Assembly (NCBI GenBank): GCA_033032865.1
Contig: JAWHQI010000099.1
Location: forward strand, 7,476,501-7,540,500
Length of the DNA: 64,000 nucleotides
From: Dactylorhiza incarnata
Taxonomy: Eukaryota; Streptophyta; Magnoliopsida; Asparagales; Orchidaceae
Direction of reading: 5' to 3'
Positions 54,305 through 64,000 of the stretch are shown in pieces. Position 1 is the first letter of the stretch. Each line of letters starts with the position of its first letter. A program made the position numbers and the translations under genes. A model generated the notes under the pieces. The model was not told the origin of the DNA. It saw nothing but the letters and a program-made list of their open reading frames with translations, and made no database searches.

Positions 54305-55593
54305 TGATATGAAATTTGCATGCGCGGATTTTAGATTTTTAGTGAAAGGTTGAGATTTTCTCCAAAACTATATCCGATAAAGGCAAGTGTACCTTATCGT
54401 CTATAGTATAGGATATTTAGGAATATCAAGGTCGTATTCCACGGGGCGCGTTGATTACTTCTACTTCGAGGAAAATCACTATTATTTTATCGATGAAAAT
54501 TTGAGGTGGTTTGTTTTCGCTTAACTAAAATTAAAACTAAATTCAAACTAAATGAAAAGCTTGAACATTGCATGAAAAGAAAGAGAAATTGACATTGCAT
54601 AAAAGAAAGAACATTACTAAGGAGAGAAAAATTTAACCTTGCATGAAAAGGAAGAAATTACTTAAGGAGAAAAAGAACATGAAAGAGAAAACTAATTTTA
54701 TTGAAAATCAAAGAACTATTACAAGCCTTAAATTAAGAGTGCAAGGCTAAGGAAAATGAAAGTTGCAAGCTTAAGAAAACTAGTACACGAAAGTTACACT
54801 ACAACATTGCATGAAAAGGGAAGGAGGAGAACATGAAAGCCTTAAGAAACATGAACATTAACTTGAAAAACTCACTCTCAGCTCTAACAGCACCTCCCCA
54901 TCTCCAAATTTCTGAACCCTGGACTCAAGGAGAGCCTCTGAATTTATAGGAAAAAATTTCAAGTTACACGCCCTCGGTCACGGGCGTGTCCAAGGGCGTG
55001 TAATCACTGTAACATTGGATCTGGCAGCGGCGTGGGCTTGGCGTGTCAGCGGCAGAAAAGTTGGACATTACACGCCCGTGTAACATGGTCACGGGCGTGA
55101 CTTTGGACGTGTGCATTAAATGCGGCGTGGGCTGGAATTCGGCGCGGCGGCAGAGAAGGGATCACGCTGGAAAGTCACGGGCGTGACATGTGGGTCACGG
55201 GCGTGACTTAGGTTGACTTCTCGACAACATCTCCTCGTTTCGACGGCGGCTCCACGTGGACGATTCTAAGATTACACGCCCCCGGTCACGGGTGTGACTT
55301 TGGGTCACGGGCGTGACCTAGGGTGTGACTTGGTGTGGACTGGTTCAAACAGTGCGGCATCGATTCTGGACTGATCTTCAGGTTACACGCCCTTGGTCAC
55401 GGGCGTGACCGAGGGCGTGACATGCCATTTTTCCCGATTTGTCCCAAAAATTTGCAAATATCAAAATTAAGCTAAGTTAGAATCAAAATTACAAAAAGAA
55501 CTACTTATAACCTAAATTTGACATAAAATAGAGAATTCATATTAAATATTTACAAGATTTTCTATTAAAAAGTTATAAAAATACTACTTATTA
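54114..55593 (-). repeat. Athila-2 3' LTR with internal duplication
   Basis: 1480 bp. As read on +, it starts TGATATGAAATTTGC and ends ACTACTTATTA, where TCA is expected (one change). The first 191 bases are repeated (54114 and 54305) with a primer-site piece between. The palindrome array (GTCACGGGCGTGAC) is at 54965-55430. Confidence 0.88.
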
Positions 55594-55608
55594 AATACCC
55601 CCATACTT
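55594..55608 (-). promoter_or_regulatory. Polypurine tract, Athila-2
   Basis: On the coding strand AAGTATGGGGGTATT, identical to Athila-1, directly in front of the LTR. Confidence 0.85.
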
Positions 55609-57221
55609 GAGGTTTTGCTATTCCAGAGCAAAAGTGTGAGACATTATTTATAAGACATCCTTAAAAATTTTTAATTTAAAACTAAAATTTCATTTAACCA
55701 AAAGTTAAGTTAAGAGTAAATTCAAGGGGGAGTTAAGTCCTAAATTATGATGATGATTTGAAAAGAGGGAAAAATGTTTAGGCAATAACTTCTCAAGAAA
55801 ATTAAGTAGTTTGACAAAATTGTAGAAATTATAAAACTAAATTAAATTAAAATTATAAGAACTCTATCTTAAAAGAATCTTAAGGAAAAGTAAATTACTA
55901 AATATTGCTCTCTCCATAATTTTCAACTAAAACTAGAACAATGATAATTGGCTAAGGGGGATTTCATAAAATTTGGCATAAGAAGAGAAGTTTTTGAATG
56001 GAGGAAATGGAATTTATCATGAAATTTCCTTCTCTTTTTTTTTCTTACTCTTTTTTTTTTCTTACTCTTTTTTTTTCTCTTCTAAAAAAAAACCCAAAAT
56101 GTATATGGTTTAGGAGTAATGAATTTTATCCTCTTACTCCATGCCATATAATCTTTTCAAATATTTTGGGTGCATATGTTTTAGGGAATAATGGATTTTA
56201 TCCTCTTATTCCCATGACATATGATCTTTTAATACATTTTTTTATGCCATCAAAGGGGTAGGGTAGGGGGAAAAAAAATCTAGCTAGCTTTAAATCATAT
56301 TGAGAGCAAATTCTAGTAAAATTAAAAATTCCTAAGATCTAAGAAGTTAGAAGAAAATATAATTAAAATCTAAAGAGGTTTAGGAAATTTACTACAAAAT
56401 GAAGCCATTTAAAAATAAAAAGAGAAGTCATGCTAACAAAATTCTCTAATCAATTTAAAATCATAAGATGATTCATAAATCAAAATTACCTCAAATTTAA
56501 AATTAACAAACTATGATAAGCAAAATTTAAGCCAATTAAAAACTTAAACATGCTTATAAACATTCTCAACTAGATTTCTAAGAAATCACAAAAACAACAA
56601 GGAGGGAAATAAGAATTTTTTGGAATTTTTGATATAATCTTTTTTTTGAATTTTTCTCATTAAAAACTATTTACAAAGAAAGGGAAGCTTTAAAACTTAA
56701 AAATTTTTTTTTGCAAGTCTTGGACTTCCCAAGGGCTACCCGGTGAAGGGTTCGCAAGGTACTAGGAGGTGTGATGGGATAAAATCCCAAACGTCCCTTT
56801 CCAAGATTTAAATTTTTCTGTTTTCTATATTTTTTTTTTGAGTTTTACAAGTGCTAAAATAGAAGAAAACATAAGAAAATATATATATTTTTTTGTTTTG
56901 AAAATTTTCTGATTTAACAACTATTTACAAAAAAGCTATTTACACCCCCATACTTAAAGTTAAACATTGTCCCCAATGTTTAAAACTAAGTATGAAGTAA
57001 AGGAAAAAAAAGAAGAAGTGCAAAACAAAATAAAAAGGAAATGCATGATAAAGGAGAAGGAAGAAAGAGAAGGGGCTTCCCTGATTTTTGAAGTTTGCGC
57101 GGGGAAGCGACGATTACCTACAAAATATATTAAAAAACAAGAGAAGACAATAAAAAGATAACTTTGGGGTGCCTCCCAAAAGCGCTTTGTTTAAGGTCGC
57201 GTAGCTTGACCCACTTGCCGG
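55609..57221 (-). other. Athila-2 3' non-coding region
   Basis: AT-rich, no ORF of note, colinear with 12261-13913. It contains the hairpin array and the internal PPT-like site at 56943-56955 (AAGTATGGGGGTG on the coding strand). No env-like frame. Confidence 0.7.
56002..56223 (-). repeat. Three tandem hairpins with constant loop in Athila-2 3' region
   Basis: On the coding strand: 56223-56173 (outer CATATG/CATATG, inner GGGAATAA/TTATTCCC), 56150-56102 (outer TATATGG/CCATATA, inner GGAGTAA/TTACTCC), 56030-56002 (AGGAAAT/ATTTCCT). Loops are GAGGATAAAATCCA, GAGGATAAAATTCA and a diverged 15-nt loop. They correspond to units 1, 2 and 4 of Athila-1. Confidence 0.85.
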
Positions 57222-57680
57222 TCATATTAAAGGTTGAAAAACAATTGAATCACTCTTTTCATTTGGTAACTCTCCCGGAAGATATAATTTAAGGCGGTGC
57301 CCGTTAACTTTGAAGGTACCTTTTTCCGGGTGGGAAATTAAAATTGTCCCATAGGACCAAACCTCTTTAACAATAAAGGGTCCGGTCCATCGGGATTTTA
57401 GTTTTCCCGGAAAAAGGCGAAGGCGGGAATTATAAAGGAGGACGAGATCGCCCGGCGAAAAAGTTTTTGGAAATTTTATATGCTTATCGTGATAAAACTT
57501 TGTTCGCTCCTTATATAATTTATTGCTCTCATATGCGTTCGCTCGCCACTCATCTAATTCGTTCATTTGAAATTTTCTTTGTTCTCCCGCTAGAGTGGAA
57601 TCGAGGTTTAAAAATTTAAGCGGCCAAAATGCGCGATGTTCTAATTCGACCGGAAGGTGGCAAGCCTTGCCATAAACCAT
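57222..57680 (-). pseudogene. Athila-2 integrase C-terminal part
   Basis: [25 protein letters not shown], then [41 protein letters not shown] and the end of pol. It is in the same frame as the preceding part and is separated from it only by a TGA at about 57717-57719 (WAY-stop-SAY; Athila-1 has CGA, Arg). No chromodomain. Confidence 0.85.
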
Positions 57681-57719
57681 TCGATACGGTGTACACCCGA
57701 TAACGGTCTTGTACGCCGA

Positions 57720-59582
57720 TCAATAGGCCCATAGCGCGTCATCGAGCTTTATTGCCCAATCCTTCCGATTAATAGAAACCGTTTTTTCTAAGATCCATTT
57801 TAATTCTCGATTAACAACTTCAACTTGGCCGCTCGTTTGTGGGTGATATGCAGTGGATAATTTGTGCGTAACACCATATTTTGCTAAGATTTTTGTGAAT
57901 TGAGTATTGCAAAAATGGGTGCCCCGATCACTCACAATAGCGCGCGGAGTGCCAAATCGAGAGAATAATTTTTTTAAAAAGTTAACGACGACTCGCGCAT
58001 CGTTGGTGGGGAGAGCTTGCGCTTCCGCCCACCTTGACACGTAGTCGACCGCTACTAGAATATACTTATTTGAAAACGAAGGAGGGAGAGGACCAACGAA
58101 ATCAATGCCCCAAAGATCAAAAATTTCGCATTCTAAGAAAATGTTTTGGGGCATCTCATCCCGGCGAGAGATGTTCCCCAACCGCTGGCAGCTGTCGCAA
58201 GTACTCACAAGGTTGTGAGCATCTTTGAAGAGCGAGGGCCAATAAAAGCCCGCCTCCAGCGCCTTCCTCGCGGTTCGGTTTGAATGATAATGACCTCCGG
58301 TGGGTCCCTCATGACAATGACGTAAAATTTTAAGGCCTTCCTCACTCGAGACGCATCGTCTTACTACCTGGTCTGCGCATACACGGAATAAAAAGGGGTC
58401 CTCCCAAAAGTAATTCTTTAAATCAGAAAAGAATTTCTTCTTTTGCTGACTCGAGACTTCTTTTGGCAGGACCCGGGCTACTAAATAGTTAGCCAGATCT
58501 GCAAACCAGGGGGTAGACGATGAATTAATATTTTCGAGAGCAAGGAGGCGCTCTTCGGGAAATTTATCATTAATGTCAGATTCTATTAATACGTCCGAGG
58601 CGGGGTTTTCTAAACGGGAGAGATGATCGGCCGCCAAGTTTTCGGCTCCCCTTTTGTCCCGGATCTCTAAGTCAAACTCCCGCAAGAGGAGGATCCATCG
58701 CAAAAGACGAGGTTTGGCGTCCGATTTGCTTAAAAGATATCTAAGTGCGGAGTGATCCGTGAAGACGATGACTTTCGAGAGGGTGATATACGACCTAAAC
58801 TTATCGAAGGCGAAAACGATTGCTAGAAGTTCCTTCTCGGTCGTGGTGTAATTTGCTTGTGCCGACGTGAGTGTTTTGCTCGCATAATAGATAGGGTGGA
58901 AATACTTACTCACCCGTTGGCCTAAAATGGCACCAACCGCAATGTCACTCGCGTCGCACATGATTTCAAAGGGGAGCGACCAATCCGGCGCGACTAGAAT
59001 CGGGGAGTTTATAAGTTTTTCTTTGATAAGTTGAAAAGCTAAATGACATTCATCGCTAAAAAGAAAAGAAGAATCTTTCTCAAGAAGATGGGTTAACGGC
59101 TTTGTAATTTTTGAAAAATTTTGTATAAAGCGCCGATAGAACCCCGCGTGGCCTAGGAAACTCCTAATAGCTTTTACGTTTGTGGGAGGGGGGAGTTTTT
59201 CAATTACATCAATCTTGGCCCTATCGACCTCGATCCCCTTGCCCGAAATTTTATGGCCAAGGACTAGTCCTTCCTTGACCATAAAATGGCATTTTTCCCA
59301 ATTAAGCGCTAAATTTGTTTCCTCACATCGCTGCAACACGCGCTCGAGATTTTTTAAACAATTTTCAAAAGAACTCCCGTACACAAAAAAATCATCCATA
59401 AATACTTCCATCACCTCCTCCACTAACTCGTCAAAAATTGCCAGCATACATCTTTGGAATGTAGCTGGCGCGTTACAAAGACCGAATGGCATCCTTCGAT
59501 AAGCGAAGGTGCCAAAGGGACAAGTGAAAGTGGTTTTCTCCTGGTCGTCGGGTGAAATCGGAATTTGGAAGTATCCCGACAA
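57720..59582 (-). pseudogene. Athila-2 RT (C-terminal half), RNase H and integrase
   Basis: 620 codons without interruption. RT from [35 protein letters not shown], catalytic box [10 protein letters not shown] near 59400. RNase [54 protein letters not shown]. Integrase HHCC from [19 protein letters not shown] to CDSCQRLG, core [35 protein letters not shown] and [10 protein letters not shown] with the catalytic Glu. All catalytic residues appear present. A one-base deletion near 59640 separates it from the upstream ORF. Confidence 0.9.
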
Positions 59583-59623
59583 ACCATCGAGAAAACAGTA
59601 GTAGGAGTGACCCGAAAGGCGTT

Positions 59624-62542
59624 CTAAAATTTGGTCGATAAATGGTAGAGGAAATGATCCTTACGGGTGGCATCATTTAATTTCGGATAGTCGATGCACA
59701 TCCGCCAACCCGTAACAGTACGGGTTGGGATCAATTCGTTATTTTCGTTCGCAACTACCGTAACACCACCTTTCTTTGGCACGACTTGTACTGGGCTAAC
59801 CCAAGTACTGTCCGATATCGGGTAGATGATTCCCGCGTCCAGAAGTTTTATAACTTCGGCCTTAACGACTTCTTTCATGTTAGGGTTTAGCCGTCGTTGA
59901 GGCTGGACTGAATTTCGGGAATTATCTTCGAGAAATATTTTATGAGTGCAGAAAGATGGGTTTATACCCTTAATGTCCGATAATTGCCACGCAATTGCGT
60001 GGCGGTGCTTTCTTAAGACTATAGTTAACTCAGAAATTTCTGAGTTGCTAAGATCGGATGAAATGATGACGGGTAGCTTAGACTCTTTTTCCAAAAACAA
60101 GTATTTAAGGTGAGGGGGGAGTTGTTTCAACTCTAATTCGGGTGGTTCTTCATAAGAAGTCTTGATTTTTAATTTTTCTAAAAATAATGGTTCGGGTGGT
60201 GTGGGGTGAGAGACTTCTTCTTCATCGCAAAAGAGCTCTACGGGCTCGGAATCACTATTCGCCGATGAAACTAACTCGAGGGATGAATCGAACTCACAAC
60301 ACTCTTCTAAGTAAAAACATGAATCGTCATTTTCTAGCGTGTTCCGCATCGAGGAATTTATGCCGAAAGTAACTTCATCGTCTCCAACCCGTAGGAGGAG
60401 CTTTCCGTTACTTACGTCGATAATAGCGCGGGAGGTGGCAAGGAAGGGGCGGCCGAGTATGAGGGGTACTTCGGCATCCTCTTCGATGTCAAGAATGACA
60501 AAATCCACCGGGAAGATGAATTTGTCAACCTTGACGAGCACGTCCTCCACTATTCCTATCGAATATTTTAAAGAACGATCCGCTAATTGGATACTCATTC
60601 GAGTGGGCCTTGGATTTCCTAGACCTAACTTTTTGAACAAAGAAAACGACATAAGGTTGATGCTTGCTCCAAGATCCGCTAAGGCGTGTTTTACTAACGA
60701 ATTGCCAAAAAGACATGGGATGGAAAACCGTCCCGGGTCATTTGCTTTTTTCGGCAATTTGTTGAGTACAACCACGGAGCATTCTGCGTTTAAAGAAATA
60801 TGCGAAATATCTTCTAACTTTTTTTTATTGGAGAGCAACTCCTTAAGATATTTCGCATATTTAGGCATTTGTGAGATAGCCTCGCAGAAAGGAACATTAA
60901 TATGGATTTGTTTTAAAACATCTAAAAACTTTTTATAATTTTTTTCGGCGCTTTCATTTTTAAATTTTGATGGATACGGAATATTAGAAGTAGGAGCGCG
61001 CGGATTTAAAATAGAAGAGTGCGGAGCTATCGTAGCGGGCAAATTCGAAGATGAATTAAAAGTAGGAGGAGAGGAAATTACCTTGGGTTCGTCCTGTTTT
61101 TGAACCACCTCCTTCCCGCTTCGGAGTGTAATCGCGTGCGCGCTCTCCTTTGGATTTTGCTCGGTGTTCCCCGGTAGTGCTCCTTGTTGACGCTCAGAAA
61201 TCATCTTTGTGAGTTGGCCCACTTGATTCTCTAAATTTTTGATTGATCCGGTAAGGTTCCGGATGTTCGTTTCATTTGTAGCAACATATTTTGCAAAAAC
61301 CTCTTCAATCAGAGAGAGTTTTTGCTGTTGCGGTGGAAAACCAGGTGGATTATAATTTTGAGAAATCAAATTTTGAGGCGGAGTTAAGTTAAGAAGTTGA
61401 TTAGGGGGAGGTTGATTTAAATTCATAGGACGCTGAGCATTTCCTTGGTTGCTCCATGAGAAATTCGGATGATTCCTATAACCCGCATTGTAGGTGTTAT
61501 TATACTGAGCGGTGTTCGGGTTATAGGAAGGCCGAGGTGGATTTCCCATGTAGTCAACATGTTCTTCAATTAAAATGTTATTGGCCCAAGGAGGAGTGGC
61601 GGAGGAAGCAGACATCTCCGCCACTTGCTTTGTTAAGCGCTCAACTTGTAAAGCCAAATTTGCGTTTGCGTCTATTTCAAAAATTCCGGCCGGCTTATTA
61701 GGCCGCGCTCGGGGCATGTTCCATTGATACGCATTTGTGGCCATCTCTTCGAAAAGTTCTTGAGCGGCGATCGGGGTTTTATTATTTAATGTCCCCCCGG
61801 CGGCCGCATCAATCATTTGCCTCGTTTGGAGATTTAAGCCATTATAAAAAACTTGCACTTGTTGCCAAGTGGCAAGTGCATGGTGAGGGCATCGACGCAA
61901 AAGCTCCTTGAAGCGCTCCCATGTGTCATAGAGAGTCTCCGAGTCGATTTGCATGAACGATGCAATATCCGTGCGCAATTTAGCGGTCTTTGAAGGCGGG
62001 AAATATTTATTAAGAAATTTTTCCGCCATTTCGGCCCATGTAGTGATGGATCCCCTAGGTAGGGAGCCCAGCCACTGCTTGGCCTTAGACCGCAAAGAAA
62101 AAGGAAAAAGACATAATCGAATGGCGTCATCGGTGACGCCATTGATCTTAAAAGTGTCGCAAATTTCAAGAAAGTAAGAGATATGTGAATTTGGATCCTC
62201 GTCCGGTTGACCATCAAAGGTCACCGATTGTTGCACCATTTGTTTGATGCTGGACTTGATCTCAAAATTATTGTTCGCCACCGTGGGGCGAACAATACTC
62301 GATTGTGTGCCTTCCAAATTCGGCCGCGCATAATAGGACATGGTCCGTTGCGCGTCCTCGTTAGGATTTGGCTCGTTAAGATTAGGAGGATTAAGATTAT
62401 GATCCATATTTGCTGCGTTAGTGTCCCCGATCGACTCTTCGGATTCTATTTGATTTCCCTGATCACGAGAACGGCGGTGCCTAAAAAGGGTTCGCTCGAT
62501 CTCCGGATCAAAAGGAAGAATCGAAGTGCTACCTCGGGTCAT
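59624..62542 (-). pseudogene. Athila-2 gag-protease-RT ORF, 972 codons
   Basis: Start ATG at 62540-62542 (MTRGSTSILPFDPEIERTLF). Retrotrans_gag core about residues 110-260 (VTFDGQPDEDPNSHISYF, SITTWAEMAEKFLNKYFPP). Asn/Pro-rich linker about 340-420 without a zinc knuckle, ITLRSGKEVV about 480. Aspartic protease ADLGASINLM about residue 622 and VILDIEEDAEVPLILGRPFL about 690. RT start LLDAGIIYPISDSTWVSPVQVVPKKGG about residue 900. The frame breaks at KDHF, where one base is missing relative to Athila-1, and ends at 59624. Gag and pol share one frame, so the intact element would make a single polyprotein. Confidence 0.92.
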
Positions 62543-62681
62543 ACACTAAAAAGAGAAGAAAGGAAGAAGAAAAACTAAAAATATTTTTTTTTTCTTTTTG
62601 AAAGTTAGAAAAAGCAAACTAAAATAGAAAGAAGCATGATAAAATTAATAGCTATCCTCTTTTCAAAATATCTACGCAAAC

Positions 62682-62699
62682 TCCCCGGCAACGGCGCCA
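62682..62699 (-). promoter_or_regulatory. Primer binding site for tRNA-Asp, Athila-2
   Basis: TGGCGCCGTTGCCGGGGA on the coding strand, identical to Athila-1, six bases from the LTR. Confidence 0.9.
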
Positions 62700-62705
62700 A
62701 AAATT

Positions 62706-64000
62706 TGATATGAAATTTGCATGCGCGGATTTTAGATTTTTAGTGAAAGGTTGAGATTTTCTCCAAAACTATATCCGATAAAGGCAAGTGTACCTTATCG
62801 TCTATAGTATAGGATATTTAGGAATATCAAGGTCGTATTCCACCGGGCGCGTTGATTACTTCTACTTCGAGGAAAATCACAACGGCGCCAAAAACTTGAT
62901 ATGAAATTTGCATGCGCGGATTTTAGATTTTTAGTGAAAGGTTGAGATTTTCTCCAAAACTATATCCGATAAAGGCAAGTGTACCTTATCGTCTATAGTA
63001 TAGGATATTTAGGAATATCAAGGTCGTATTCCACGGGGCGCGTTGATTACTTCTACTTCGAGGAAAATCATTATTATTTTATCGACGAAAATTTGAGGTG
63101 GTTTGTTTTCGCTTAACTAAAATTAAAACTAAATTCAAACTAAATGAAAAGCTTGAACATTGCATGAAAAGAAAGAGAAATTGACATTGCATAAAAAAAA
63201 GAACATTACTAAGGAGAGAAAAATTTAACCTTGCATGAAAAGGAAGAAATTACTTAAGGAGAAAAAGAACATGAAAGAGAAAACTAATTTTATTGAAAAT
63301 CAAAGAACTATTACAAGCCTTAAATTAAGAGTGCAAGGCTAAGGAAAATGAAAGTTGCAAGCTTAAGAAAACTAGTACACGAAAGTTACACTACAACATT
63401 GCATGAAAAGGGAAGGAGGAGAACATGAAAGCCTTAAGAAACATGAACATTAACTTGAAAAACTCACTCTCAGCTCTAACAGCACCTCCCCATCTCCAAA
63501 TTTCTGAACCCTGGACTCAGGAGAGCCTCTGAATTTATAGGCAAAAATTTCAAGTTACACGCCCTCGGTCACGGGCGTGTCCAAGGGCGTGTAATCACTG
63601 TAACATTGGATCTGGCAGCGGCGTGGGCTTGGCGTGTCGGCGGCAGAAAAGTTGGACATTACACGCCCGTGTAACATGGTCACGGGCGTGACTTTGGACG
63701 TGTGCATTAAATGCGGCATGGGCTGGAATTCGGCGCGGCGGCAAAGCAGGGATCACGCTGGAAAGTCACGGGCGTGACATGTGGGTCACGGGCGTGACTT
63801 AGGTTGACTTCTCGACAGCATCTCCTCGTCTCGACGGTGGCTCGACGTGGACGATTCTAAGATTACACGCCCCCGGTCACGGGTGTGACTTTGGGTCACG
63901 GGCGTGACCTGGGGCGTGACTTGGTGTAGACTGGTTCAAACAGTGCGGCATCGATTCTGGACTGATCTTCAGGTTACACGCCCTTGGTCACGGGCGTGAC
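62706..64000 (-). repeat. Athila-2 5' LTR, truncated by window end
   Basis: Colinear with 54114 onward and almost identical, including the 191-bp duplication (62706-62896) and the palindromes from 63550 on. About 190 bases of the LTR should lie beyond 64000. Confidence 0.9.

Larger units (their letters stand above)
54114..64000 (-). mobile_element. Athila-2: Athila-type LTR retrotransposon, right LTR cut by window end
   Basis: Same family as Athila-1 by protein, PBS, PPT and 3' hairpins, opposite orientation, better preserved coding region. Left LTR 54114-55593, internal part 55594-62705, right LTR from 62706 to beyond 64000. The left flank AGCGC (54109-54113) should reappear right of the window. 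It inserted into the RNase H of the Tekay-like element. Confidence 0.92.

Overview
This is plant nuclear DNA of a gene-poor, heterochromatin-like kind. I see no bacterial operon, no intact host gene and no stable RNA gene. Nearly everything I can name is a transposable element typical of angiosperms: SIRE/Maximus-type Ty1/copia elements, Athila-type Ty3/gypsy elements with a tRNA-Asp primer site, a chromodomain gypsy element (Tekay/Del-like), a gag-only gypsy derivative, a PIF/Harbinger DNA transposon and a tRNA-derived SINE. The sequence does not let me name the species.

Layout. Two nests of LTR retrotransposons dominate. Nest 1 (1-33796): an old copia remnant (RT/RNase H at 31126-32142, 3' LTR about 32762-33796) was hit by Copia-1 (window start to 31120). 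Copia-1 was then hit twice: by Athila-1 (5074-15670, + strand, target duplication CAATG, inside the RNase H codons) and by Copia-2 (16039-27406, - strand, target duplication GTATC, in the spacer behind pol). Nest 2 (43836-64000): a Tekay-like element on the - strand was hit in its 3' LTR by a gag-only element full of tandem repeats (44863-51265) and in its RNase H region by Athila-2 (54114 to beyond 64000, - strand). Between the nests (33797-43835) lie a Harbinger remnant carrying an inverted SINE cluster, an LTR-like block, three tandem GC-rich hairpins, AT microsatellites, foldback repeats and tandem duplications.

All coding regions are broken by stops or frameshifts. Athila-2 and Copia-2 are the least damaged. 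In Athila-1 several stops look like C-to-T changes of CAA, CAG or CGA codons, as expected of methylated silenced repeats.

The most interesting signal is non-coding. Four unrelated LTR families here carry arrays of short inverted repeats, with clear compensatory changes in two. (1) The 3' non-coding part of both Athila copies holds a tandem hairpin with a fixed 14-nt loop and covarying stems. (2) Copia-1 carries many hairpins with a constant 7-nt loop (CGTCGA-N7-TCGACG), in gag, behind pol and in the LTR. (3) Athila LTRs carry GTCACG-NN-CGTGAC palindromes. (4) The gag-only element's LTRs carry GGGCGAGTGGACC-N3-GGTCCACTCGCCC palindromes. Copia-2 LTRs have their own GGAGT/ACTCC series. Athila-2 LTRs also contain a captured copy of the primer binding site in a 191-bp duplication present in both LTRs. 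Coordinates of element ends were read by eye from TG/CA ends, target duplications and PBS/PPT positions.
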